Below, piece after piece: positions 51,791 to 64,000 of a stretch of 64,000 bases of DNA (positions are counted from its first letter, which is position 1; every line of letters begins with the position of its first letter). The notes beneath the pieces are model-generated. The model was not told where the DNA came from, did not search any database, and was given only the letters and a program-made list of their open reading frames with translations. The position numbers were made by a program, and so were the translations under genes. Source of the DNA: Pagrus major (taxonomy: Eukaryota > Chordata > Actinopteri > Spariformes > Sparidae); assembly GCF_040436345.1 (NCBI RefSeq), contig NC_133230.1, positions 12,534,197-12,598,196 of the forward strand. Direction: 5' to 3'.

Positions 51791-54729
51791 TCACACACGC
51801 CTGAGCCAGCACCGTTCACCATGTCTCCACATCCAGTTAGCTTCACTTCAACTGTGAATATAAGCATTAATTATCTTCTACATCTTGATCTTTTAAATGC
51901 AGAATCCATTTTTTTTATACTTTATCTTCTGATTTTAAAGTTAGCTGAACAGGTGTTCATGATAAACAAGCAACCAAAATACAAAACATATGTAGAAATA
52001 CCTCCCATCCTCCAGGGCTCAAGAGAAAACCCACAGAATACAGGAGAGGGGGTTTCCTATTCCAATTCAACATGAGGACTATGTTTATGAAGACAAAATA
52101 ACAGGATACACATATATCCGTGTGATTACTGTCATTACAACCAGGTAAACAGTACATTCGATGAAAGGAAAACCTTCAATAAAATCTATGAAAGGATATT
52201 TTATATCACAGCACGTGTCTCAACAAATGCAGAAATGATGGGGCTTCGACTTCTAGTGAAAAAGAATCAGTCTGCAAACTAGCAGAGTTGTGGCCCTGTA
52301 GTTTTGGGATGGAAAGTCAAAAATGGTCATGTAAAAATCAGAGGTTATGGTCTGTTTACAGATAAACGAGAATACATGAAATATATGTCCCCGGTAACTG
52401 CGGAGAGAGGGGCGAGGGATCCATTTTTAAAGCTTTTCCCTAAGTTTTATTCCATTTTCCCCAGATAATACTGGCCTCCAGGCTTTCATGTTGCTTTTAC
52501 ATAACAGTGCAGAGTGAGTGAACTAGTTCTCCAGCCTTTAATTTGATGGGTGCATCACACGCTCCCCAGCCAACAGGAAGTAGAAAACGATGCTGCCAAG
52601 AATCGATGTTGGCCCTGAAAATAGTTTTGATTCACAGCTTGAGATGAATGTCAAACAAATAACCGCTGCATCGCCACGCGGAGACTTTTAATCCAGATGT
52701 CCGCTGGGCATTAGATGACATCACTGCCGCCGGGTGTTAGCAAGAGAGCTGGTGAGAGTTTAGAGGAGGACGATTACGTCAGCCTGGAGCTGTGAGTTTA
52801 ATATTAATGAGCCTGTCTGCTGTGACAGAGTCTGTGGGACAGGCCGCGGAGATGAGAACCAGGGAGCAGGTGCAGGCCCGAAGTGGTGATGACGAATCGC
52901 TGCACAAGTCCTGAAGAACACGACCGGAACATTTACATAATGTGAGTGAGTATTACCCTGTGATGTCCGATGACACAGAGGATGTGATAAAGTGCAATCA
53001 TTCACTCAGTCAGGTCAAGGCAAACCTCTAGATCCGCTCCAGTTTCAGTTTTATCTAGTTTGGGAAATCCATTAGGGCTACTATTAGACTGGACAAACCA
53101 AGACCCTGATGTTGTATGTTAGTGTCATGATAACAGGGTGTCAATACTGATACCAAAACCAAAACCAGTGCTATTTTTATTCCGTACTTCGGGGAATGCA
53201 AACTTCTCTTTGCAGTGTTGAATAAAGTACCCTGAAGTCATATTTGAGTAACAGTAAACATGGTCAAGTGGCAATCTTGAAGATTTCCAGAAAACGGCAC
53301 TTGCAGGGGTATTTTTGGACCTCGCTGCTTCCCAGAGAGCCAGTGTCACCGGTGTGACGGGTTAGGGTTCTGGCCGACCAGCCACTGCTGGGTGAACGCG
53401 TCACTAACTGTATGCAGCTTGTGATGTTTTCCAGGGAAGTCGCCCGCAGATGTATTGCTGTAATACCAACACATCTTTGGTATTACAGCAAGTACAAGGG
53501 CTTCCATCAGTTGGTCATAGGGTCAGTCATCGTTGTGTTACCTCATTCGGCGATAGATAGTGACTTAACAGATATTTATTTACATGAAAATCTTCAAGAT
53601 TATTACTTTAAAATACTAATTTTGTAAATATCTGATAATAAATGTATTTGAGTATAAAAAGTACCAGTAAAGTAAGACTGCACATATATTTACATCTACG
53701 ATTGATTACCCGACAAAAAAAATAAATAGAAGACTTTAAAAAGTCACTAAATATTCATTTTTTTTGTTTAAAAAAAGGTTTGAACTAATATGTTTGAAGA
53801 GTCCAGACTCTGGGATGAGGAGGGATAATGTTACATCCTCATTTTTCATTCATGCTTCTAGATTTGCATTAAATTTCACTGTAAAATCACAGAAAACGAT
53901 GTTGTCACAGCAATGGAAATGATCTGTTGATTCAAAAATCTGGTCATTTTTAACATGTGAGAGGATATAAGTTAAGTTTATGGTCGATGCCCTTTTTCTG
54001 AACTTATCTCCCCTGCAACAAACAGTTTGAAGCTCATGTATTTTGACTGCACTGCTCTCTCTTGTCCAGTGGAGGAGTTTGTTATGTAACACCCAGAGAG
54101 GAGAGGCTCCAAAGAAAGAAACCCGCGGGGGAGCCGGGCTCTGACCTGCAGGTGCAGTCGCTGTGGGAGGTTTTTTTGGCTGCTGGACCCAGCGTGCAAG
54201 TTTAGTACCCAAACACATGTTAGATCTATACATTTTGTGCAGAGACACGAGGAGAAAACAAACATAAGTGAAAATAACAACCAGCAGCACCTCCCGTTGC
54301 TCAGAGAGAATTTGATTCTGTTTGAGGAGGTTTGAGCTGAATCCTCGTGGGTGGAGACGCTCGTTCTGACTCTGTGGTGCTGTGAAGACTCATTAGTTAA
54401 ACTCAAGTGGGTCTTTCTGGGTTTTTTCTGTGCATGAGTTCAGTGCTCGATATCTTTAATAACTTTCATAAAAAACACACATTTGCAATCACCTGTATTA
54501 CTCTAATAGGGCAGTGGTTTTCAAACTTTCTGGCTTGAAATGAAGTAATGTTTTGACCCCTCATCACAGGTCATTGCCTTGGTGTGGATATGAGAGATTT
54601 TTTCTTTCTTGTATTGTTTCATGTGAAGGATTTTTAGAGGCCTGACTGGATAAAAGCATCCAGTATTTCACAAGAAATGCAAAAATGTGAGAGGTCAGCA
54701 AAAAGAGAAATATTTGTATTTTCTTTATT
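51791..54729. other. non-coding interval
   Basis: No exon supported. It contains a perfect hairpin at 53456-53490 and AT-rich stretches (53640-53780). Confidence 0.4.
53456..53490. repeat. perfect 14-bp inverted repeat with 7-nt loop
   Basis: TGCTGTAATACCAA at 53456-53469 and TTGGTATTACAGCA at 53477-53490 are exact reverse complements separated by CACATCT. Confidence 0.9.
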
Positions 54730-54990
54730 ACATTCCCCAAGGAGGTTATGTTTCCACCCTTATCTGCTATTTGTTGGTTTGTCAGCAGGATTACACAAAA
54801 AATACTGATCAGCTTTTCCACGAAATTTGGATTGAGGATCGTCTTTTGTAGGATGATTTTCAAGATTTTTGTTAATATCTCAGGAAATGATAAATGGATC
54901 TTGATGAAAAAAATCAGGCGTATTTCAGGAGCTGGTATCTACGAGTGAGCACAATTCGATGCAGATAAAAGGGACTGTTGGGCTGTTTTC
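54730..54990 (+). repeat. AAGGAGGTTATGTTT-type teleost repeat
   Basis: CCAAGGAGGTTATGTTTCC, TTTGTCAGCAGGATTACAC, AAAAAATACTGATCAGC and CACGAAATTTGGATTGAGG follow the order of a very common fish repeat. It is decayed. Confidence 0.7.
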
Positions 54991-57900
54991 GACCATAGAG
55001 TAATATCTTTTTTTACTTTGTTTAAATAATTGTGTAGAGACAGTGAAGAGGCTAACGGGAAGTGTTGAAATAAATTTAAAGTTATATAACGGGAGCCGTG
55101 ACTAAATACGAGGAACCTAAAAAGACGGAAGGATCATTGCATTACTGAATCTCGATTTGGGGCCAGACGGTGGTGACAGCTGTAGTGGAGTCAATGGGAG
55201 ATGCATGAAGAAACACGCTAAAACCCAACATTTCTACATCGTATGACTTCTAATGAAGAAATGCCCTCAGAAAATGAAAGAGCACACTTCATCAGTCGTT
55301 AACCTACTCTCTGAAGTGTGTCCGTTCATCGAGATAGTGAAAAGGGAAACAGGAAACGGGGAAGAGATAAAACTGAAGTTATGTAACTCGGGCCGTGACT
55401 GGATGAAGGAAGTAGTTTGTTTGTTGTGACTACGGAGGTTTGCTGTGTTGTGGCTGGCACAAAGAAAAAAAACACAGTTCAAACAAACACTTAAGTTTTA
55501 AAACAAATGTGATTTGTTCACTTTCAAGTAATGTTTAATGTAGATGATGTCTAAATAAATGATTAATTTGTGAATTAGACCAGAAGTCAGAACAAAATTC
55601 CATCATTTCTAGTTTATCAAACTGTCGAGAACAGCTCATTAATCTACAAAATAAAACAGGAAATGACTAAACCAAAAACCCAAACCAGGACATATCAATC
55701 ATCTCCTCTTACTCTCGGAAAGAAGGCAATGTCATAAACTATTCCTTTATAGTTTAGCTCAACTATTAAATGAGTATTCCTCCCTGCTTTGTGTTTTCTG
55801 TTCTCTGCATGGACTGATCAAAGATTTGAGAGTACTTCACATTTTGGGCTGACGTAAACGAGTGCATCATTTGCTTCTGAAAGGATGTTCGAGAGCAGGA
55901 ACAATTACATAACACTGGGCTTATGAATTCGCCACCTGCATCGTGATCTTTTTAACATGCATGCTAGAGAAGTGGAGCCTTTTTACATGACAGCGATTTC
56001 ATAATGAGCCCCAAAACTGGCAAAATGTGTCGGGCTGCATGACGACTCCTGTCAGAAGCTACAGCAACATCCTCTTCATCTTGTGTAATTGAAAACTGTC
56101 AAAGTGTGACAACAATCCCTGGAGATAAACCAGATAAAAGCACTTGTTCATAATTCACGAGGGGAAAACTGCTCAGCAGCCTGGATCTGTCTGTATCGGT
56201 GTCTTTCCCCCTGTCGTAAATGAAAAAAACAGTCTTCTGAACACACGTGAAACCACCCGGCTCGTCTCATGTGGTGCTACAAACACAGCATGCGGACTCG
56301 CATTACTGATCCACAGTCGAGATGACGGAGGAGTTGCACATTCTTGCTGCAGAATAGGCCTCTTGTTTGCTTTAATCCCATGACAGGATGTACAGGCCTC
56401 CTGGGTAAACTCATCCTGAAGGTGTAATAAAAAACGCCTATGACAGAATCAGAAGATGTTCAGCACTTGAAGGGAGATATTTTCAGGAAATATTCGAGAA
56501 GTTCTTGGCTTTTCAGGGAAACGAGGTTGTAAAAAGTCAGAGGTGATGTAAGACTGCAGTCGCTGAATGTCGTGTCAACAAACAAACCAGGTTAACCAGC
56601 AGAGTTTCTGTATGTAAAACCAGATACCCAGGAGCATTCAGAGCGTGACTCAGCGGCAGGAACGCACACGGAGCTGTTTGAATGAAGCTGACAGACGAGA
56701 GTCATTTGAATAGAGCTGGACGGGAAAGGTTGTGTGAGTCTCGACTTCACATTTCGTCAGGATCAGGCGTCCTCGTCAGGTGGCTGAAGTCGATGAACTC
56801 GGCGATGATTAGTCCGGGTCAGCTGGAGATTCTGAGCCTTCTCCAACGTGACTGAGGTGGAGAGGTTGACAGTTTACAGAGGATTTATTGAGGTCCATGT
56901 ATCATTCGTTCATTTGATATTCAATTGACAATCCAAAATCCCACCAGCAACTATCTTATTAATTAAAATGTAATTGATTTGTTTTTTTCACATCAAATAT
57001 ATGAGGGTTTTCTGCTTTTTTCTGTTCTAGTATAGCAGCAATAAATGTGTGTTTTGGACACATCAAGACATTTATAGACGTCACGTCCATTTGTCCTCTG
57101 TCATCAAGTGTTGATTAGCAACATAGTGAACATACCTGCTCAATTAATGCCAGTTGAGCTACACGGTGTCATGTACATACCTCCTGTGAAAGGATTTAAA
57201 CTCTCAGGCAGCTTAGACTTCTGGTACAAAAGGTGGGTCACACCAGGTTGAATGCTGATCAGCAGCCCTTTGTGAGCTACAGAAGAGGTCGGGGCTGTCG
57301 GGACTTTGATATTCAGGCATTTCAAAGAAACATGACACAGCTAACGGCGACTAACAGCACTTCAAAGAGCTCTGTTACTTTAAAGTTAAAGTGTTTAGAA
57401 TAATCCACAGTTTTCCTTCAGCACTACTCGTCCTCTGTGACACTACAAGACAGCCTTCCTCTGACAGGTCTTGTGTTTTTGAATAACAATGTGACTTCTG
57501 ACATTTTAATTTACTTTCTGAATCCTCAAACTTCCTGAATATTTCCAGGTTCCAGGAGGATTTTTAATGTGCTCTCAGACTTTCGGACCCCACTGTATGC
57601 TTTTATCTAAAATCTTAGTTTGAAAAGTGACTATAGATGCCAAATAGATGTAGTGGAGGAGTACGAGTGCTTTTTATTAAATCTTTATTTGAAAAAGTTT
57701 ATAAAGATTTCAGGTAAACATAACGGTAGCACACACAGATCAAATGTGAGCAAAAATAAAGCTACATAAAGGACGTGAAACAAGGACAATAAAAAAATGT
57801 TCAAAACATAAAGTAAGATACAAAATAAATGGGGAAAACAAAATAAAGACAGACAGAGAGGAACATGTGTAGATCAGTTTGGACATCAATCGATGGAGGT

Positions 57901-60165
57901 TTCAGGGTAAAAAGTTTCAAAATCGAGATCTGGAATATTTAGTAGAGAGTAGCAGAGTAGTAAGAGTGCAATATCTCCCTCTGAAATATAATGACATCAT
58001 CGTCATCTCTAATATCAAACGGATATACCCGAGTTGTGCAACCCTAAGCAGGTCAGGATCAGCCAGCTGTTGCAGACATGTAACCCAGACAAATGTAAAC
58101 CAGAGATTAATAATGCTGTAATATGCAGCGTCTGCGCAAAACACAGCTGTGAGAGGAGAAGAGGAGCGAGGCCGACGACTTTCTAAAGTTCACTGACGGG
58201 TCATCCTTTCTCCAAACTTCTTCTGAGCTATGTTTGCGATTCACATATTAATAAATAACTTGTGTCCAAAGCATTAATCAGTTTAGTTGTAATGCTTCCT
58301 GCACACTTTGTCCTGCGTTTATGATTAACTCTGCTGATTGGCCTCAGAAATGAGAATCCGCTGCCTCAGTGGAAGAAATGTCGCCGCTGCTGCTGCTGAG
58401 CTCAGGAAACTTTCAGCTCCAGTCATGGAAGAGCTTACATAACCCCTTTTGTTTTGTTCAAGTACTTACCATATGTGCAAAAAAAATCTGTGTTTTTAAT
58501 TTGCTGATGCTTTGAACAGCTGGTTGTTGTGGAACAGGAGCTGACAAGATTCAACTCTTTGAATTATGTAAAACTGTAACTTATCTCGTCTTCACACTTG
58601 TATAAAGGAGTTACTAGTGATATAACGTGAGGAATAAAGCAACAATCAAATAACAACATGATTAAATTGTCAGTTATGTGACTGAACGGATTGATGATAC
58701 ATGACGTTACAGTTCAGTCATCTTAACCTGGTAAGCCAGACTTTGTCTGATTGCTTTTTATTCTTTAATTTGCCCCTCTGTCTTCTCTTCATCTGCCTCA
58801 ACGGCCGCTGACGTCATCCGGCCTGATTGCCAGTCTTTCTCTTACATAAACTACAAGGCCACTGCAGCAGAAAAACTCCAATCCTTGTGAAAGACGAAAG
58901 CTCTTTAGCTCATTCAGCTGAGTTGATGCGTGGCTGCCTCCGCTCTCGGCCTTGCGGCCCGAGGAGCCTCCGTCAATGAACGCGGTGGCTTTTACTTCCA
59001 CATAACCTCCAGTCATTTTTGTTTTGTTCCCGTCTCGTCATTCTTCTCATTCCTTTGTGATTCTGAGGATCAGACCGCGGGTGATGCTGCCCCACTCAGA
59101 TGATGGGGTTGCATAAGAGGCGAGCTTTTTTCTCTACCGAGCCACGCCGGTCTGTATCTGGGTTAATGCTGCTGCAGCTCGACTGAAGGAACAGCACAAA
59201 GTCATACTGATAAGGAGGCAGGAGATGTCCTGATGTAAACAGAGCGCACAGATCTGATCTCATAACACCAAGAGTGGCCTTGATGTGACCTTGAAGCCTT
59301 CACATTTAGAGTTAACTGAATGACAGAAAAACATTTTTTATATATAAACATTTAATCATGGGAATCGCTGCTTTTCTGTATTTTTGACCACAACGTTCGC
59401 CTACGCTGGGGTGCAAGGATACTGTGGAGGTGTCAAGGAGCCAGTGGACATAAATAAATCAATGATTACAATAAACAAGGCAGTTAAATGCTGCTGATTG
59501 CTGAAGTATAAACACCCTCCACGTTATGAGGGGGTTATTTTTGACCTGTATTTCCACCAAATGCAGCACAAAGGGCAATTTTCATGGCTTGTTTGCAGAG
59601 GCGTGCACTTAACAAGGATTCAGATGCTGTTAAAACAGTGCGTGACCTTTCAGACGCTGCAGAGTGGTTTTGTAGAGAGGATTTTAAGACTTCACAATAC
59701 AACCTTTCTGTCTTTCTTCATGACGATCAGGAAGTAAACAGTAGAAACATGAACATCTACGTCACAAAGTAATCCATCAGCAATATGTGCTTGCATGTAT
59801 GTGATTTGTTAATGCTTTATGTTACAGAGAAAGGCTTTGCAAGGTAACGCTGCGTGACTCTCTTTAAAAATTATGTTAAGTTTAAGTTTTCACTCTTATT
59901 TTTAATATTTTGATAGTCAATTAATCGTTTCAACACTCTGATTTTCTGTCTTTCTTGCGATAGTTAATAGGCAGATGAATATCTTTGGGTTTTGGACTTT
60001 TGGTCGGACAGAACAAGAACTTTAAAACAATGATGAAACCTTCAGCTCTGGAAAATTACACTCGGCATTTTTCACAGTTCATTAACACAATGACTAACTG
60101 ACTTATTTAGAAAATAGCCAGCATGTATCGACCATGTCAGCGCTTCATTGCGGATTTCCTTATCT
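54991..60165. other. non-coding interval, about 5 kb
   Basis: No convincing exon. A CRE TGACGTCA is at 58809-58816. The AGTGGAG/TACTTT-type repeat fragment is near 57645-57670 and the ATCTTTGGGTTTTGGACTT fragment at 59975-60095. The 72-codon minus frame at 58798-59016 (start MTGGYVEVKATAFIDGG) is unrecognised and unsupported by splice sites. Confidence 0.4.
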
Positions 60166-60169
60166 TGAT

Positions 60170-60400
60170 GACTTTAAAGGAACAGTTCAACCAAAAATGA
60201 AAGTTCAGTCATTATCTGCTCGCCCTCATGCCGATGGAAAGTCAGATGAGTCCACAAAACATTTCTGGAGCGTTGCAGCATTCTCCTAAGCAACCATAAA
60301 ATACATAAAATGGCTCCTTTCAGCTCATCCTGTCCAGTAGCTCTGGAAGATCCCACATTTATTTGAAAGCCATTATTTACACCATATGACTTTTTATTGT
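60170..60400 (+). repeat. AAAGGAACAGTTCAACC-type teleost repeat
   Basis: TTAAAGGAACAGTTCAACCA, GTTCAGTCATTATCTGCTCG, CCCTCATGCCGATGGAAAGT and CACAAAACATTTCTGGAGCG are in the order of a frequent fish DNA-type repeat. Its 3' end is degraded. Confidence 0.75.
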
Positions 60401-63400
60401 AAAATATTCTCTTGATATATTTTTATCACATTGTTTCATCATTAAAGTCTAGTCATGTAATTTCAGCGCTCATGATGCTGATGAAGGTCAGTGGATCTGA
60501 GCTCCTGCTGTGGCTGTAATTGGACATTAGCTCAAAGACCTGTGTGGGCCGATGCACATATCGACAGCATGTAATTGGCTCACTGTGGGACTGGATCAGA
60601 AGGCAGTGTGGGTTTGTTTTTCTCTGTGTGATATGGAGGTCAGCCAGAAAGAAAAATAAAAGAGACGTCAGCTTAATTGAAGCAGCATCATAAATCAGTG
60701 AATAAACAGAGTGAATATATATTTAGCATGTTGTTTAAAGTGTTATATGGATGAACTCTTTACCAAATCCCAGCTTCAGTCCACTCCAGGCATCACTCTC
60801 CCCACTTTAATCCCTCGGGGGCTCTTTCACGGAGGTTTCTAACAGGAGATTAAAGTCTCTTCTCTCTGGATTTGAGCTTTTTCTGAACTCAATAATATTA
60901 CTGATGTCATGATGGAAAATTGAAATAATAATAAGGACGGCAAAGTTGTCAAACACAGATTATGTTTCCCCCAGGCAGGTAGTGAAGATGGTTGCATTTT
61001 TAAATAAAAGCCCAAAACAAGACATCCACCATCTGTGGATCTGCATGTTTACTGACCTGAGATCAACTTGAGCCGTACAGATACATGCAGTGAAAATGTG
61101 AATTAATCTATCAAGAGAAATTACACCAGATCAAAGCATCTTCACATTGATTTATAATGCATGCTTCACCAAGTGTCTGAGATCAACAGCGCTGCTCTCA
61201 TCCCCTGCAGATCAGTTGCAGAAAGTTAAGATGGTACTTTTATTATTCATGTAGGTTGTGTAATCCCGGCTCACATCCCAAACTCTTATATATTATTATA
61301 ATTTCCTTACCCAGCTTGAACCCCTGCATTTATTTAACAGATCTTATAGCAGCAGTTTTATTCACAGACGTGCAATATTCTGTTTTATTCTCAACCCATA
61401 TACTGTGAATCTCTCTTTCTGTCCATCAGTCGACAAAAGATCATTTCCAGCGTTCAAATTGGGCCAGGGCCAAGTCCATCATTGTGCAACTCCACTGGTT
61501 GCAAAAAGAAGTAAGCTTGTATGTAAGCTTATGAGGAAATGACCCTGCTTCTCACTTGATTTATAACCTCAGTAAACAGTTTCCTGAGAGGTTTATGGTC
61601 TCAATCTCTAGTTTCAAGTCATCTTTAACACAGCATGATGTTCGTTTCTTAAATAAATGCCCAATTTAAAGTAAAATAGACGATGAATACCTTGTGTTAG
61701 ACAAGTCAAGAGTCCTGAATTGATCTTTTCAAGTCGGGTATTCACCAAGGAAATGAGCAGAAAGTGTTTTTGCGGTGACAAGCCGATACAGCCGGCCACA
61801 TTGGCTCACCGGTGGGAGGTGTGAGCAGCGCCTGTCATGTCCTGTCTGACTGAACCTCGAGATCTGAGAGATGTGATTCACTTCCTTCAAACAGCTGATA
61901 GATGAGAGCTTAACATTTCACTCTCGCCTCCAACCAAACTTCCGTGCTGAAGTGAGGAATGACAATGATGTTACGAGACGGACGTGACCGGTCTTTGTGA
62001 GGGGAAGCCACAGTTTAAGCTGGTTTTCAGTGACATCTCTCGACTCGACCATGAAGAAGAAGATAAACTCGCCTGAACGCCTGAATTTTATTCAGCTTTT
62101 GAACATATAAAATATTGGCAATGAGATTTGTAGCTCTTTCAACAGGACAACCAATGCAGAGAGACAGATACAGAGTGAGGGGCTCAACTGGAGCGAGATG
62201 GGGCAGGTGTAAGGGAGGTAAAAGTTGGCGTCGGTTGGAGGGAGGCTTAGTCTGACGGAGGATTAAGAACACATGAAGAGTTATGAAAGAGGGAACATCA
62301 TCCTGAGGCAACTACAGCGCTGCCGTTCCATGTCAGATACAATCTCACGTCCCCGTTACACAACCCAGCTCCCGACCAGCGACCTCGGCAGACAGCGCGC
62401 CCTGACTGACAATCTTAAGCTGCATTGTGGGTCGTAACAAAAATAAACGCCTCATACACGACTCTGCACCGTTGAATGAAGGCAGGAAAAGTATCTTCTG
62501 CTTCACACAAAGCATCAAGGCCAGTGAGACTGCTCTGATTCAACACAGTCACCAGAATAAATGTTGGCAGAGCACTTTTCTGTGCTTATGATCTGGTTAG
62601 GCACAAAAACCACTTGGTTAAGGTTATGAAGAGCTCATGTTTTGGTATGTTTTGGTCGCCACACTCCAGCTGGACATTTATATATGTAACGCGAACGGCA
62701 TATGACACGTACAAATGTGAATATATCAGTGGTTTGCAGGAACATTAGCTGCCAATATTTTATCCTGGCGACTGCTCCGTCTGACTGGAGGTCTGCTTCA
62801 GATCAGTCGCAGAAATATATTTCTATCATTCATGTAGATTGTGAAATCTTGGCCCCATGTCCAAATCAGCACAAATTTGATTTTCTAACTCCCGACCGTT
62901 CTCCTCCTGTCTCTGCTGATTGTGGCCCAGCTGGTGCCACTTTGACACACTCCAGATGCAGAGACTAAAAGATCGCACGTGCTGCAGAATGACTTGATTA
63001 AATCTTCTTTGCCAATTTGAGTTTAATTTGTCCTGTTAGTGAAGGCTGCAGAGAGCCTCTCTGGAGGGACTGCCTGGTGTCTCAGCCCTCTGCCGCTCAT
63101 GTTCCTCCTTATGTAACAGTCCCAATGGGGTAATTAAATCATCTGTGTGCTGTAGTGTACTGTGGGCTAAACCTCTGACATGATCCCCGATGCTAAGTGC
63201 CTGCTAAGTGTTGGGTCATCTTACCGTAACCGTCGTCTCTCACTGATATACGACTTTTATATGTGTGCAGCTCGAACAAATGCTTCACCCACCGCCATTA
63301 GTTTACAAATGTGGTGAATTGCTACCAGTAAGTCACAGATATTCCCTTACAAGGACTCAGTAGTGACTCAGTGTCGGTTGAAGGCTGACAGCAGTTTAAA

Positions 63401-63655
63401 CAAAACCAAGGTCGATGATGCCGTTTCTTTCATTATTGCTGCTGAAGATGACGCAGATTCACTGATCTGCAATGACACAGACTTTTTTTTACATAAGAAG
63501 TGGAGAAAAACCTTAATGTCCGTGTTGGGCAGTTTGTTTTTTTAACACAAATACATACAATACATCACACGCAAGCACAAGATCTATATCACCTTACACT
63601 GTTGTCATAGTTCATGGAGGTTATAGTTGGTTTAAAAAAACAATAACAGCTGGAA
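60401..63655. other. non-coding interval with a repeated segment
   Basis: 61205-61275 and 62795-62860 share GATCAGT(T/C)GCAGAAA, ATTCATGTAG(G/A)TTGTG and neighbouring words, and 62680-62770 (ACGCGAACGGCATATGACAC) is a recognisable repeat start. No exon was seen. Confidence 0.45.
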
Positions 63656-63659
63656 CAAT

Positions 63660-63835
63660 GGATGATCTAAGTACATTTACACAAGTACTGTACTTAATTT
63701 TGAGGTACCTGTAGTTTACTTCCATTTTCTGGTACTTCATACTTCTACTCCACTACAGTCTGGAGGCAAATATTGTACTTTTTACTCACTACATTGATTT
63801 TTTAATAACTTTAATTACTAGTTACTTTTCAGATT
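63660..63835. repeat. AGTACTT-type teleost repeat
   Basis: AAGTACATTTACACAAGTAC, TTAATTTTGAGGTACCTG, TTCTACTCCACTACA and TACTTTTTACTCACTACATT are in the usual order of this repeat. It is followed at 63890-63935 by a fragment of the GGCCGAT-type element (AACATCGGATCTGATAATTG). Confidence 0.75.
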
Positions 63836-64000
63836 ACACGCTGCACAGATCCAAATGAGTGCATGTTAGTCCAAAAATCCCACAAAAAAATGTTGAACAT
63901 CGGATCTGATAATTGGCCGGGACGATAATCAATCGCACCAACAATTTTGCTATCTGGTTGTCATTTCGATGTATTATGGTCCTTTTCTTTATAACAATCA

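Noticed and set aside
58798-59016. 72-codon minus-strand frame starting MTGGYVEVKATAFIDGG
   Set aside because: The first part looks superficially coding, but it has no family match I can name and the frame loses character after about 40 codons.

Overview
The window looks like nuclear DNA of a teleost fish, probably a spiny-rayed one. It has multi-exon vertebrate genes with compact introns, abundant short inverted-terminal-repeat elements and LINE remnants of fish type, and no bacterial gene organisation. Species cannot be fixed from the sequence alone. Exon boundaries below were read by hand: every junction was checked for GT-AG (once GC-AG) sites, reading phase and protein continuity.

Left part (1-12.6 kb): the first coding exon of an SR splicing factor (srsf4-like, minus strand, rest off the left edge) lies head-to-head with two tandem three-exon xkr8 genes (plus strand, 3033-5769 and 8074-10799). 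These encode XK-family lipid scramblases that expose phosphatidylserine on dying cells. The second copy carries a textbook caspase-3 site (DEVD) in its cytosolic tail. The first has only a DLPD at the corresponding place.

Middle (12.6-29.1 kb): eya3 on the minus strand, convergent with the xkr8 pair as in mammals. It has 18 coding exons, about 606 residues, a complete C-terminal EYA phosphatase domain, a long 3' region, and a probable non-coding or alternative first exon at a CpG/NRF1/ETS-type promoter near 29.0 kb. One intron uses a GC donor.

Right-middle (30.5-36.5 kb): a complete 13-exon SGK-family kinase (427 residues, minus strand). It has an SGK1-like N-terminus and C-terminus but SGK2-like residues in the kinase domain. 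EYA, SGK and XKR genes also sit together at other human loci (EYA1-SGK3-XKR9; EYA4-SGK1; EYA2-SGK2-XKR7). This gene is therefore a good candidate for the fourth SGK ohnolog, which mammals lack beside EYA3. Its promoter has TATA, CACGTG, CRE and X-box-like motifs, and a phase-compatible candidate alternative first exon lies 7.7 kb upstream.

Right part (36.5-64 kb): about 27 kb with no convincing coding exon. It holds transposon fossils (MITE-like elements with recognisable terminal repeats, LINE 3' ends, recurrent teleost repeats), microsatellites and one perfect 14-bp hairpin. It may contain regulatory sequence for sgk or for a gene off the right edge, but the sequence alone does not show this. 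No CRISPR array, rRNA, tRNA or bacterial feature was seen.
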